DNA from: Flavobacterium akiainvivens | Lineage (GTDB): Bacteria; Bacteroidota; Bacteroidia; Flavobacteriales; Flavobacteriaceae | Direction of reading: 5' to 3' | Assembly: GCF_001278115.1 (NCBI RefSeq) | Contig: NZ_LIYD01000005.1 | Coordinates: 3,816,548-3,880,547 of the forward strand | Length of the DNA stretch: 64,000 nucleotides | Part shown: positions 18,301 to 27,719 of the stretch, piece by piece | Layout of the letters: every line of letters starts with the position of its first letter | Numbering within the stretch: the first letter of the stretch is position 1 | The notes under the pieces: model-generated | The model's database searches: none | Told to the model about the DNA's origin: nothing | What the model saw: the letters and a program-made list of their open reading frames with translations, nothing else | Made by a program: the position numbers and the translations under genes

Positions 18301-21300
18301 GTTTGATAATAGCCCCGGACAATCAGAAAACAATATTGCCCCGGGTATTATTTCTCAGGACCTTATACCTGACCTTAACCTGGAAACCCTTGCCATGCTA
18401 AGGGAGCAAAACCCGCAGTTTGACCACGTAAAATTGTGGGAAGCACCTTATGACGGGGTAGTAAATATAACCGGTATAGCCAGGCTGCTTGCAAAAAATA
18501 CCCAGGGTAGCCTTGATAACAGGTTCAGGATAACCATTGAAAGGGCAGGCGCAACCCAAATAACAGGTACTGCCGTTCTTGAACTGGGTAACGAATCAAT
18601 TGCATTTAACACTGTAACAACAACGGGGTCTGTTAGTATGAATAAAAACAATATAACTGTTGCTAAGGGCGATAAGTTAATGTTCCGTATTCATAACCTC
18701 AATTATGGTTTTGGGGGCAAAGTAGAATGGAACCCAATTATAACCTACAGTAGCTTAACTAATATAACCGATACCAATGTTACCGATGATAACGCTAAAA
18801 ACCTTAAGGTTTACAATTCTTTTCAGGATTATATTGTAAATAATGACGAGGGGATAAGCTTAAATGCTTCGGGCGCATTGAGCGTTAATTTTAACCTTGG
18901 TTCTTATCCTGTGCCGTCTTTCTCAGATAATTTAACATTTACAATAAAAATCAGCCGTAGTAATGATGCCGGACAGGAATTTACCCCCCTTACTTGGCAG
19001 GCAACTTATAACCATTTAACAGGGGTCTTTACACCTGCAAACCCTAATATAACGTATTCAACCACCCTAAATAGTACATATAAATATTCTGTAATGGCTT
19101 ATGTGGAAAGTACATCAAACGTTAAGTGGGAAGGGCTAAAATGGAAGCCTACGGTTTCTCATACTTCATTAGGCACGCTTTATGTACCGGTAAATTATTA
19201 TAATTATGATGATAACGTATACCAGTCTGACTATTGGATAAATGCCAACACGTTTCCTGTGCCTTCTATAAATAACGATAGTAGCACAGCTATGATGACT
19301 TTTAGCCACAACCTGCTGGACCAGAATTTCTCATCGGCTATGTCTGCTATGCCTAATTTAAGCTACCTGCCTGTGCACTGGCTTGTAAAACAACAAATAG
19401 GCACTACTACAACGGTACTGCACAGGCGCACAATATATATATATAAGAATAGTACAGGGTCAATTATATTGGCAAAAACACAGGGAGGATCTCCTATTTT
19501 GTCTACCGATACAAGTTACTGGCAGTATAACCTTAGCAAAGGCCTTGTTCAAACCCTGCGTAGTTCATCGGCCAGGCTGTATTCGGCATTTTATATCGAC
19601 CAAAAAGAGCTTGCAGATGCAGATGTTAATATTAAATTTGGGCTAATTGATACACAGGCCGCCAATTATACTTTTGCAAATATAGAACTTGATAAACCTT
19701 ATTTTTCGCGTATTGTAGGGCAGTTTGGCAGGCCTCACAGGGGCTGGAACCAGTTTTTGTATAACGGTGGTATTAGGTTTGAGCACGACGATGAGGGGGA
19801 GATAGACCCTAATTCAACGCCGCAAACCTTTGCAGGGCCTATAGACCTAACCATATTTGATATGCAGGCGCAGGAAGACCAGCTTGAACAATACCAAAAT
19901 ACCGATCCTGAAGATATGGAGATAGACGATTCTCCGGTAAGGTTTGCTACATATAAAGAAAAGAATGAGGTTTTAAGCTATGATAACGCTTCGGTAATAG
20001 GCGCTTTGTATGGGCTTAACACAGCAGGCACTGTACTTGCTGCCACAATAGGCCGTTTTGGCGAGGCTAATTTGTATGATGTATATATAGACCCGGCCAC
20101 CATTACAACTGCCACACCGGGGGTGTATCCCGGATTAAGGCAACGCAGCGAGTCAAAAGGTAAGGCAGTTAGTGCAGGGGCAACCTATGCTAACGGTACC
20201 GAAAGTGAAGCTACCTCAAAAGTGCTTAACCAGTATATTGACCTTAATGGCGACCGCTATCCGGATATTGTTACAGAAAAAAGAATACAATATACAGATA
20301 TGCTTGGGGCACTTTCTACCAAACAGGAAACGAATAATTTTGCCTCGGGCGATTCGAGCAAAGACTGGACAGCAGGGGTTACTATTCCGTGTATACAGCC
20401 TAATTCGACCGATAACAGCAGTGGCCGTACAACCGGTAATAAAACCAATACCAACGTTAATTCGGGTATCAATACAGGTAATGGTGAGTCGTCTAACGCT
20501 AACCAGTGGGTAGATATTAACGGAGACGGCCTTCCTGATAAGATTAAAATAGCCGGTACTACAATACAGGTAGAACTTAATACAGGCTATGGCTTTACCG
20601 CACCGTTTAACTGGTTTACAAATGGTTCTGATTACCTTACCAACACAAGGCGTAACACAAGTGTGAGCGTAAGTGGCGGTGGCTCTCTTGGCCTTAGCAG
20701 CTCTCTTTCGTTTGGGGTGGGGGCAACTACCAGTACTGCCAATGCCGAAACTTTTTTAAACGATGTAAACGGAGACGGGCTTCCGGATCTTATTTACCGT
20801 ACTTCACCTACTGCTGCTTACAATTACAGGTTAAATACAGGGGAAGGATTTAGCAGCCAGGTTTTCTCATTCTACAGTTCAGATTTAGAGCGAAATGTGT
20901 CTACTTCTGCCAATGTTTTTGGGTCTTATACATTTGGTTTCCCTATCCCGTTGTTTATAATTACCTTGAAAGTGGTTATTACGCCGTCTTTAGGTGCCAA
21001 TACTACATTGAGCAATACAAACAGGACGCTACAGGATATTAACGGAGACGGCCTTGTAGACGTTGTGGAAACCGGTAGCGGAAACGGCAGCCTTACAGCA
21101 AGGCTTAACCAGACAGGCAAAGCTAATTTGCTTAAAAAGGTTAATACCCCACTTGGAGGCAGCTGGACCATAAACTATACCCGTAACGGCAATACTTATG
21201 ATATGCCACAGAGCAAGTGGACGCTAACCAGCATAGATACTCACGACGGTTTTACGGCTGACAGCAATGCCGGTTTTGGGCCGGATGTTACAAAAACAGG

Positions 21301-24300
21301 CGTTATATATGCTAACCCTAAACAAGACCGCAGGGAACGCGAATTTTTAGGCTATGGCACTGTTACCGTACAGGAAAAAGATGCTAACGGCACGGTTTAC
21401 CGCACTGCCGTAACTACTTACCATAATGAAAATTATTATGTGAGTGGATTACAAAAAGGAAGTATATTGTATGATAGTTCAATGCAAATGCTTTCTTCAG
21501 AAAGTTCGTTGTATAACCTTCTTAGTCCTGATACTCCGGTTGTTAATTTTGCAGCCAATGCACAAGGCAATTACTTTCAGGCAGACCTTGTGGCTAATGC
21601 CAATGCACTGCTTGACAAATCAAGGTTGTTTATTGCCGTGGCTAAAGCTACGTCTACCTCTTATGAAGACGGGCAGGGGCTTACTACCGAAAAAGAATTC
21701 CTGAGCTATAGTACTTTGGGTAATATTACCCAGTTTAGGGATAATGGCGAAGGTGAAGATGATGCTTATAAAACCGTTATTGACTATCATTCGTCTATAT
21801 CCGGCATAGCATACAGCCCCGGTTACCCACAAAAAATATCGGTATATAAAAATGCAGGCAATATACTAATGCGTGAAAGGCAGGCTACTTATTATGCTAA
21901 TACAGGTGGGCTTTATGAAATTACTACCAAGCTTAACAGTACAGATTATGGCAAGGTAAGGCTGGCCTATGATAGTTTTGGAAATCTTACTCAGGTAAGC
22001 GACCTTGAAAATAAGAATAGCGCTAATACTAACTACTATACTAAAACTATTGCTTATGAGACCATTCTTAAAACCTACCCTGCAACCATAAGTAACAGTT
22101 TTGGAGAGTCTTCAGCTATAGAACAATATAATTATTTTTTCGGGGTACCATTACTTGTTAAAGATGTAAACAGCCAGTATATGCGAACCCGTATAGATAA
22201 TCGCGGGAGGGTAATAGAAGTTACAGGCCCTAATGAAATGGCTCTTGAAACGGCCAGCGGTGGAGCATGGACCATAAGAACGGATTATAAAGGTGTTCCG
22301 GCTATTTCAGCTAATATAGCACCTGGTACTTATATGCTGAATATTACTGATACACCAACAACCCTGTTAACTGCATTCAGGGCAGTTGCACCAGGTACAG
22401 CAACGCCTACAACGGCTAAGCACTATGCAGTAACGCGCCATTTTGACCCGGAGTATGCCACAGGCATTACCACGACCAACCAAATGCTTACTGTAAGCCT
22501 TATTGATGGCTTTGGCAAAGCACTACAGGTAAAAAAATCACACCAAACAGGTGCTACAAGCAAATGGATGGTAAGTGGTTTCCAGGAAAAAGACGCTTTT
22601 GGGAGGGTACTGAAAAGTTATTTACCTGTTGTAAATACTACCGGCTTCCCTACAACATCTACCGCTATGGCAGCAACACTTGATGCTTCTGCAGGTAATT
22701 ATGTTACCGGTGCAGGTTTGTTACAGCCACCTGTTATTACAACATATGATGCTAAAGATAGGCCTAAAACCGTGCAACAGCCTGGTGAAACCCAGGCCGC
22801 ACAAATGGTGTATGCCGTAGAAAATGGTATGTATGCACAAAAACTTACCAATGAACTTGGGCAAACTCTTGATACGTATACCGATATTAGAGGACGCCAG
22901 CGTAGATCTCTACAAAATGGTGAGATAACTACAACTTTTGAATATAACGCCATTAATGAGCTTATGAAAGTTATAGATAACGAAGGGTTCGCTACAGAAT
23001 ATTTGTATGACCTTGCCGGGCGTAAAACGGAAACACATCATCCGGACAGGGGGGTGGTAACATTTAAGTATGACAAGGCTAGCCGAATGACTGAACAAAG
23101 CAATTCAAACCTGTTACCGGGCGGGCAAAAAATAAATTATTTTTATAATTACAGCAGGATGGAGCGTATAGAATACCCGCAAAACCCGCAAAATAATGTT
23201 ACATATACCTATGGTGCTCCCGGTAACCAGCTTGCTATAGACGAGCGCGCCATAGGCAGGCTGCTTACGCAGGAAGATGCTACCGGTAAGCAACTCTTTA
23301 GCTATGGCCGTATGGGCGAACTGGTAGAGCACCTGCGCTCTGTAGCGGTGGCCGATTACCAGTCTTATTGGTTCTTTACCCAATGGAAATATGACAGCTG
23401 GAACCGCGTTCAGGAAATTACATATCCTGACCAGGAAGTAGTAACCTATGCTTATAACAAGGCCGGTGCTATACAGGGCATCAACAGCCAGATGGCCGGT
23501 ATTGCAGGTGGTGCCGCACAGCCTGTGGTTAGTAATATATTGTATAACGACTTTGGTGAGAGGGTAAGCATTACACATGGTAGTGGCAGTGGTGCTACAA
23601 CCACTACTTATTCTTATGATACAAGACGGAGGATGAATGGCCTTTCGCATGCATTCTTTAATTATGGTATCACTAAAAATTATGCTTATGATGCCTTATC
23701 TAATATAACAGACATAACTACGGCTACCCCGCAAAACAGCCTGCCGGCAAATGGCAGGATAGGAGGGCCTATAAGGCATCATTATGAGTATGATGATTAC
23801 AACCGCCTTGAGCATGCAGAAGGGGTTTATACAGGAGCTAACGACCTTACAACGCCTTACCTGCGCACTACCTACTCGCTGGATATGGAATATAATACAG
23901 ACCATACAATTAAGAAAAAAACGCAGCTACAGGAGCAGGGATGGGTTAATGCTTACAGTGATAATACAATTAACGATTTGCGGCCTGTACAAAAAACCAG
24001 TTACATATTAGACTATGCAGGTTATGGCGATGCCGCTTTTGTATCGGGGCCTTATGGTTACCAGCAGCCGCATGCACCCCGAACTATTACCGAAACACCA
24101 AGTTGGGTAACCAACCCGGCGCCGGATGACCCACGCATTAAGCAAAAGAAAATTTTGTATGATGCCAATGGTAACCAGACTGAAGTAAAAGAAGTGCTGG
24201 GCGAAGTGGAAACCAGCCTGCGCAAAAACATTTGGGATGAAGCTAACCGCCTTAAAGCTGTGAACCTGAAACCGGATGACCCTACGGCACACCCTATAGC

Positions 24301-25696
24301 CATATATACATATGATGCAGGCGGTGCACGCACTATACGCTATAATTATGACCGTATAGACGTGTCAAGCAATGCTACCGAAGTGGGGCAGGCACGAAAA
24401 GACAACGTAATGATATACCCAAGTGGACTGATTATGGGCAAGGCTGCCCGTATGCGCAAAGAGGGAGGTGCAGCAGATAATACGTTAGTATACACTAAAC
24501 ATTATTATATAGGCAGTGAGCGTGTAAGTGCCAAAACGGGCACCCTGGCTAAATTTGGTGATTATCCGCAAACACTTGTAAACAGCAAGATGGGCCAGAT
24601 GGCTACAGTAGGCACCAGCCTTATGCGTACGCCAAGTACCGTTACTCAGCAGGAAGCTACCGCTACCGTTGTGGCAATACACAATAGTTTTGGGGTTACG
24701 CCGCCTGCCATACCGGCTGTACAGCAGGAGCCAACCATGACTTATGGCGCACACGACCAAAGCCTGCTTAACAGCTACTATTTCCATCCGGACCATTTGG
24801 GTAGCAGTAGTTACATAACAAATAGTTCGGGCGTGGTGTGTCAGCACATGGAGTACCTGCCGTTTGGAGAAACGCTTGTGGATGAACACTTAAACTCTAA
24901 CAACTCTCCGTTTAAATATAACGGTAAGGAACTTGATGAAGAAACGGGTAATTATTATTACGGTGCACGTTATTATGACCCTAAATTGAGTATATTTATA
25001 AGTGTGGACCCATTGGCAGATAAATATCCCGGGATTAGCCCGTATGCGTATTGTTTTAATAATCCAATTAATTTGATTGATCCTACGGGGATGGAGCCAA
25101 ATGAGCCTAGTAATGACGATCCTGTAAAAGGAGGATGGTATAATACCAGTGGTAAATTGGTATACGACACATCATTGAATGATGGCAAAGGAGGATATAC
25201 TGCAGACGCAACCAGAAATGACAAGAGGTTAGGGAATGCCTTACAGACTACAGAAACCGGTAGAAAGCAGTTTGATAAATTAGTTAATTCTTCGGCACCT
25301 ATAACAGTAGAGATTGACTTATCGTCGAAAGCAAAAAAAGATAATGGAGGATATCAGATGGGCCTTACCGTTAGTAATTATGATTCTGAGTCGGAATATG
25401 ACATGGAAACGGGTAAAACAGAAGTTGTTAATATTAAGATTAATAGTGCTAGTATTAAAATAAATGTTGCTAACATTGAGGCAGTAATGAGTGATATTTC
25501 TTCTGGAACGATAAAAAACGATAAGTTAAAGGATTTAAACATGGATGAAATGTTAGCTGTTGTGTTCGGTCATGAAATTGATCATACCACAGTAGAAAAT
25601 GCCCGTGTAATGGAAGAGGGCGGTGATAAAGAAGCGGGACCTACGGCAACAGGATATCAAATAGCTGATGAAATTAAAAAACAAAAGAAACATTAG
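15344..25696 (+). CDS. Giant SpvB/VCBS/RHS polymorphic toxin with C-terminal zincin-like domain
   Basis: This 3450-residue protein has an N-terminal hydrophobic export segment (about 17-31). A SpvB-type toxin N-domain follows (around 490-530, FPIKLPQGRHGQQPSLQVSY). At least six calcium-binding VCBS/FG-GAP motifs are spread through the first two thirds (DINGDGLPD, DFNGDGLPD, DLNGDRYPD, DVNGDGLPD, DINGDGLVD). RHS/YD repeats follow (YDLAGRKTE, YDANGNQTE), then the RHS core end (DHLGSSSYITN, GKELDEETGNYYYGARYYDP, DPTGM, ending at residue 3250). The last 200 residues are the variable toxin tip, with HEIDH at 3410-3414, a zinc-protease HExxH signature like M91-type effectors. RHS shells encapsulate and release the tip into a target cell. 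The tip is more AT-rich than the core, suggesting exchange. The gene following it by 2 bases is the probable immunity gene. Confidence 0.9.
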   Translation: MATNYLALLRKSYFNKLLFSSLLSNLVLFGQPLQEMVFIYSAAKNNRVNTGSPSNTLTGATENNQDMPLPPAGTATGAFNQSYRPVEVNRVFHALEGHAIVGADELSGVENPYDNFFTLQLPEDVNLSNYEVVMSYDLYGVNGAAQTTKRINNQPAYGGKMVTLSGQWSSVSEVLPLGYIKAGKNEIYFNRRAKEQYRYQVKNLKIELKDAAAADIALPGSLAINGQGNLYLVATVTNPEVKEVEALGEKLQVCEGVIEKVFENVPLNLKNLELTYTTLRGKQHKNISIITGHEAPQYNFEASVLAPGAVQFSTADFSNGTVSYDNLSISAEHEKLAAGSRVMVSGLNFKDLKALNPDVDNVTLGSFAGYRIQKLDFPDSVPAKLHLKYDPDKIPNGYTAQDIRTFYYNAEQRTWQQLSVDSLDIKKNEVVVSTYENDTDYINGVIKVPDSPETSSFAPTTMSDIKVSDPATGVVSIAPPTPNSTGTANTSFPIKLPQGRHGQQPSLQVSYNSEAGNGWMGVGWNLSTPAVTLNTKWGAPLFNGSYETEMYSLNGSELVLKTTINGSEVYTSPNRDSGILRGAADRQFYERKEGAYQHIVRKGNSPSNYFWIITDKQGNKSFYGGVTALDTNAVMRDAANNVTHWALRRTQDTYGNYVDYNYFKANAAVGTSAISGQEFYISSIEYTKSSASEPNFYRVQFIRNTYSTTLNGQSNNVLNRTDVSVNARNGIIQITDDLLTEVHVSLVQSGTPTIIRKYRFDYVVTAFQKNQIEEISEFDSQGNLFYSNTLEYYPMDNTSIISGQTTYSGTSDDVQSLLPNLVGGSPTGSALGTSTASGFSFGLRAGLGYGIKVWDIGTSVGGSFNYSKNSQEGKISFVDINGDGLPDKVVSNGSGRYYRPNTGTGFGSPSTIVDLSELSKSKSRTVGAGVDASLGPISAGKSWSKTKTETDSYFSDFNGDGLPDVVTGGRVKFNVTGPTGDPMQRKFDNSPGQSENNIAPGIISQDLIPDLNLETLAMLREQNPQFDHVKLWEAPYDGVVNITGIARLLAKNTQGSLDNRFRITIERAGATQITGTAVLELGNESIAFNTVTTTGSVSMNKNNITVAKGDKLMFRIHNLNYGFGGKVEWNPIITYSSLTNITDTNVTDDNAKNLKVYNSFQDYIVNNDEGISLNASGALSVNFNLGSYPVPSFSDNLTFTIKISRSNDAGQEFTPLTWQATYNHLTGVFTPANPNITYSTTLNSTYKYSVMAYVESTSNVKWEGLKWKPTVSHTSLGTLYVPVNYYNYDDNVYQSDYWINANTFPVPSINNDSSTAMMTFSHNLLDQNFSSAMSAMPNLSYLPVHWLVKQQIGTTTTVLHRRTIYIYKNSTGSIILAKTQGGSPILSTDTSYWQYNLSKGLVQTLRSSSARLYSAFYIDQKELADADVNIKFGLIDTQAANYTFANIELDKPYFSRIVGQFGRPHRGWNQFLYNGGIRFEHDDEGEIDPNSTPQTFAGPIDLTIFDMQAQEDQLEQYQNTDPEDMEIDDSPVRFATYKEKNEVLSYDNASVIGALYGLNTAGTVLAATIGRFGEANLYDVYIDPATITTATPGVYPGLRQRSESKGKAVSAGATYANGTESEATSKVLNQYIDLNGDRYPDIVTEKRIQYTDMLGALSTKQETNNFASGDSSKDWTAGVTIPCIQPNSTDNSSGRTTGNKTNTNVNSGINTGNGESSNANQWVDINGDGLPDKIKIAGTTIQVELNTGYGFTAPFNWFTNGSDYLTNTRRNTSVSVSGGGSLGLSSSLSFGVGATTSTANAETFLNDVNGDGLPDLIYRTSPTAAYNYRLNTGEGFSSQVFSFYSSDLERNVSTSANVFGSYTFGFPIPLFIITLKVVITPSLGANTTLSNTNRTLQDINGDGLVDVVETGSGNGSLTARLNQTGKANLLKKVNTPLGGSWTINYTRNGNTYDMPQSKWTLTSIDTHDGFTADSNAGFGPDVTKTGVIYANPKQDRREREFLGYGTVTVQEKDANGTVYRTAVTTYHNENYYVSGLQKGSILYDSSMQMLSSESSLYNLLSPDTPVVNFAANAQGNYFQADLVANANALLDKSRLFIAVAKATSTSYEDGQGLTTEKEFLSYSTLGNITQFRDNGEGEDDAYKTVIDYHSSISGIAYSPGYPQKISVYKNAGNILMRERQATYYANTGGLYEITTKLNSTDYGKVRLAYDSFGNLTQVSDLENKNSANTNYYTKTIAYETILKTYPATISNSFGESSAIEQYNYFFGVPLLVKDVNSQYMRTRIDNRGRVIEVTGPNEMALETASGGAWTIRTDYKGVPAISANIAPGTYMLNITDTPTTLLTAFRAVAPGTATPTTAKHYAVTRHFDPEYATGITTTNQMLTVSLIDGFGKALQVKKSHQTGATSKWMVSGFQEKDAFGRVLKSYLPVVNTTGFPTTSTAMAATLDASAGNYVTGAGLLQPPVITTYDAKDRPKTVQQPGETQAAQMVYAVENGMYAQKLTNELGQTLDTYTDIRGRQRRSLQNGEITTTFEYNAINELMKVIDNEGFATEYLYDLAGRKTETHHPDRGVVTFKYDKASRMTEQSNSNLLPGGQKINYFYNYSRMERIEYPQNPQNNVTYTYGAPGNQLAIDERAIGRLLTQEDATGKQLFSYGRMGELVEHLRSVAVADYQSYWFFTQWKYDSWNRVQEITYPDQEVVTYAYNKAGAIQGINSQMAGIAGGAAQPVVSNILYNDFGERVSITHGSGSGATTTTYSYDTRRRMNGLSHAFFNYGITKNYAYDALSNITDITTATPQNSLPANGRIGGPIRHHYEYDDYNRLEHAEGVYTGANDLTTPYLRTTYSLDMEYNTDHTIKKKTQLQEQGWVNAYSDNTINDLRPVQKTSYILDYAGYGDAAFVSGPYGYQQPHAPRTITETPSWVTNPAPDDPRIKQKKILYDANGNQTEVKEVLGEVETSLRKNIWDEANRLKAVNLKPDDPTAHPIAIYTYDAGGARTIRYNYDRIDVSSNATEVGQARKDNVMIYPSGLIMGKAARMRKEGGAADNTLVYTKHYYIGSERVSAKTGTLAKFGDYPQTLVNSKMGQMATVGTSLMRTPSTVTQQEATATVVAIHNSFGVTPPAIPAVQQEPTMTYGAHDQSLLNSYYFHPDHLGSSSYITNSSGVVCQHMEYLPFGETLVDEHLNSNNSPFKYNGKELDEETGNYYYGARYYDPKLSIFISVDPLADKYPGISPYAYCFNNPINLIDPTGMEPNEPSNDDPVKGGWYNTSGKLVYDTSLNDGKGGYTADATRNDKRLGNALQTTETGRKQFDKLVNSSAPITVEIDLSSKAKKDNGGYQMGLTVSNYDSESEYDMETGKTEVVNIKINSASIKINVANIEAVMSDISSGTIKNDKLKDLNMDEMLAVVFGHEIDHTTVENARVMEEGGDKEAGPTATGYQIADEIKKQKKH

Positions 25697-25698
25697 TC

Positions 25699-26118
25699 AT
25701 GAAAATAGCTTTAATAATTATTATATGTTTTGTTAATAATGCTTTTTCTCAAATTATTGATAGTCCTGAAACAATTCTTAAAATTAAGGGTGGGGCTGAG
25801 AAATATTTAACTGATAAAAATGAACTAAATAATGGAGAAAAGTTTTTTATAAAAGAAATTATAGATAAAGCTGAAATTGGTTACAAGAGTAAAGGTATTT
25901 ACAGATTATACTTGAACAGAAGTCCCTCATTCACGTATATAATCTTAAAAGAAGGCGAAAAATTTCAAGTATTAGACTTATGGGCTTTAACAGATTCATT
26001 AAAAACTATTTCAGAATTTCTATCTTCTGGATTTGATAATGAGGCTGTCGTGAGGTATATGGAAGAAATACTGAAAATATACCGCTATAATAGATATGAT
26101 GAAAAGATTAGATTTTAG
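25699..26118 (+). CDS. Candidate immunity protein for the RHS toxin tip
   Basis: This small protein of 139 residues has a signal peptide (about 1-17, IIICFVNNAFSQ), so it should be exported to the periplasm. The rest is a compact alpha/beta domain (YLNRSPSFTYIILKEGEKFQVLDLW). It begins 2 bases after the toxin stop and shares its AT-rich composition, the usual place of a cognate immunity gene. No known family is recognised. An exported immunity protein would imply that the toxin acts, or is intercepted, in the periplasm; this is inference from position and signal. Confidence 0.7.
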   Translation: MKIALIIIICFVNNAFSQIIDSPETILKIKGGAEKYLTDKNELNNGEKFFIKEIIDKAEIGYKSKGIYRLYLNRSPSFTYIILKEGEKFQVLDLWALTDSLKTISEFLSSGFDNEAVVRYMEEILKIYRYNRYDEKIRF

Positions 26119-26208
26119 ATATTACTATCTATTAAATTCAATTAATAAAGTAGTATTTAAGTGTGAGTCTTCAGTATATATTTATTGAAATTATGATGAA
26201 AAAAATAG

Positions 26209-26238
26209 AGCAACCTTTGGGTTGCTTTATTTTTTTAT
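26209..26238 (+). terminator. Terminator of the toxin-immunity operon
   Basis: AGCAACC (26209-26215) pairs with GGTTGCT (26220-26226) around a short loop, followed by TTATTTTTTT. Confidence 0.8.
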
Positions 26239-26323
26239 TTCTTGGAGAATTTTGTTAAGGAAAATTTACAAATGGCTTAGATGTTAAATGTGTAATTAAA
26301 ATTTTTCAATATGAGAGTTGATA

Positions 26324-26363
26324 TTTCACACCGTAAAAACAAACTCCAAAAGTGAAATATTAA
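26324..26363. repeat. Dispersed 40-bp intergenic repeat, copy 1
   Basis: It begins TTTCACACCGT and ends AAAGTGAAATATTAA. Thirty-five of 40 bases are identical to 61854-61893, and all five differences are transitions. The ends TTTCAC and GTGAAA are inverted relative to each other. Confidence 0.8.
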
Positions 26364-26384
26364 GCTGTTTTTAGTGCGGTGGTA

Positions 26385-26476
26385 ACCAATTATAACCTAT
26401 GGGGTGCGCGACCAAAAATTGTTAAACAGCTATTATTTTCATCCGGACCATTTAGGCAGCAGTAGCTACATAACAT
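26385..26476 (+). pseudogene. Orphan RHS core remnant
   Basis: Bases from ACCTATGGGGTGCGCGACC to GGCAGCAGTAGCTACATAAC closely match the RHS core segment at 24741-24828 (TYGxxDQxxLNSYYFHPDHLGSSSYIT). No start, repeats or tip remain. It is either a leftover of an older toxin 3' end displaced by the present tip, or an unused tip-cassette boundary. Confidence 0.8.
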
Positions 26477-26480
26477 ACAT

Positions 26481-26651
26481 TTTAAAGGTCCGGGATATGA
26501 CTTTGAACTTAAAAATGTAGCAGCCCATGACATGAGCGACATACGTACTACAAAGAGCCCGCTTGATAAGGCTACTCAGCAGTTTGGCTTCCTGCAAACT
26601 AATATTTCTTTAGGATATATGTTTAAACTAAGGCTAATACATTTACTTTAA
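26481..26651 (+). pseudogene. Fragment of an outer-membrane protein C terminus
   Basis: An open frame without a start reads FKGPGYDFELKNVAAHD and ends QTNISLGYMFKLRLIHLL-stop. The alternating aromatic pattern near the end looks like the last strand of a beta-barrel protein. It directly follows the RHS remnant and overlaps the convergent cytochrome gene's end by 9 bases. I cannot name the parent family. Confidence 0.5.
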
Positions 26652-27662
26652 GCCTTCTGTAAAATGAATGTCACTCAATGTTTTCATAAATGCAATCAGG
26701 TCGGCCTTTTCCTGTGTGGTAAGTGCAATCCTGTTATTACTGTTTTTAAAAACAGGGTCAAGGTTATCGGCACCTAAAACCCCGTTATCAAAATAATCCA
26801 GTACAGACTGAAGTGTGGCAAACTGCCCGAAACTGCCGTATGGGGCTGTAAATTCCACATTTCGTAAAGACGGCACACGGAAACTCATATAATCTTCTGC
26901 CTTACCGGTAACACGTGCACGGCCCGCCTCGTTAGAATCAGTGTTTACCGGGAAACCGATATTCCTGAAACTTTGGTCGGTAAACAGTTCCCCGCTATGG
27001 CAACCGGCACATTTTTGCTGAAATATTTCATACCCCCTGGCTTCGCTATCTGTAAAAGTTTCGCCTTCATTGCGCATTACGTTGTCATACTTACTGTTGG
27101 CCGAAATAAGGGTATACTCATACTGTGCAATGCTTTTGTAAATCCTTTCGGGTGTAATGGCTGCATCGCCAAAAGCTTTTTCAAATAAGTCTTTATAGGC
27201 TATATCATCCTGAATTTTATCTATAACTTCAAGTATAGACGAATCCATTTCTTCGTGTGTAATGATGGGTACAAGCGGCTGGTTTTCAAGCTTCAGTTTG
27301 CTGCCATCCCAGTTGTAAAACTGCATAAACGCCATATTTTGTATGGAGGGCACGTTCCTGAGCCCTATCCTGCCTTCAACCCCTATGCCCTGAATATTAT
27401 TATCGGCAAAGGCATGGGCCTGTATGTGGCAGCTTGCGCACGATATACTGTTATCTGTACTAAACCTCTTATCATTAAATAACAGCTTCCCAAGCTCAAC
27501 ACCATATTGCGTAGGCCTGTTTTGGTTTACAGCAGGGTTTAGGGCAGGAAAGCCCGGCGGAATAGTAAGCACAATTTCAGGGTTGTTGTATATTGGCCGG
27601 TAATCGTCATTACTGCATGATGTTAGTAGTACTAAAAGTAACAGGCAGGCAATTCTTTTCAT
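26643..27662 (-). CDS. mbnH: MbnH/MauG-like di-heme cytochrome c peroxidase family lipoprotein
   Basis: This 339-residue enzyme (ATG at 27660-27662; a TTG 12 bases earlier is less likely) has a lipoprotein signal ending LLTSC (Cys16). Two heme c sites are CASCH (75-79) and CAGCH (218-222), as in the cytochrome c peroxidase/MauG superfamily. Directly upstream in the same operon is an MbnP-like protein. In methanobactin systems, MbnH is a di-heme enzyme that oxidises a Trp of MbnP to kynurenine to create a copper site. By analogy it would modify its neighbour in the periplasm. A generic peroxidase function is the alternative, but the pairing argues against it. Confidence 0.82.
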   Translation of the reverse strand: MKRIACLLLLVLLTSCSNDDYRPIYNNPEIVLTIPPGFPALNPAVNQNRPTQYGVELGKLLFNDKRFSTDNSISCASCHIQAHAFADNNIQGIGVEGRIGLRNVPSIQNMAFMQFYNWDGSKLKLENQPLVPIITHEEMDSSILEVIDKIQDDIAYKDLFEKAFGDAAITPERIYKSIAQYEYTLISANSKYDNVMRNEGETFTDSEARGYEIFQQKCAGCHSGELFTDQSFRNIGFPVNTDSNEAGRARVTGKAEDYMSFRVPSLRNVEFTAPYGSFGQFATLQSVLDYFDNGVLGADNLDPVFKNSNNRIALTTQEKADLIAFMKTLSDIHFTEGLK

Positions 27663-27719
27663 TGGTTTATGCAATTGTAAATCAGGGGCTGCTTTTATCA
27701 GGCGGCCCCTGATTATCTA

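Noticed and set aside
23114..23650. A 178-codon minus-strand frame inside the RHS gene
   Set aside because: It lies opposite strongly conserved RHS repeats and is a mirror frame of the real gene.
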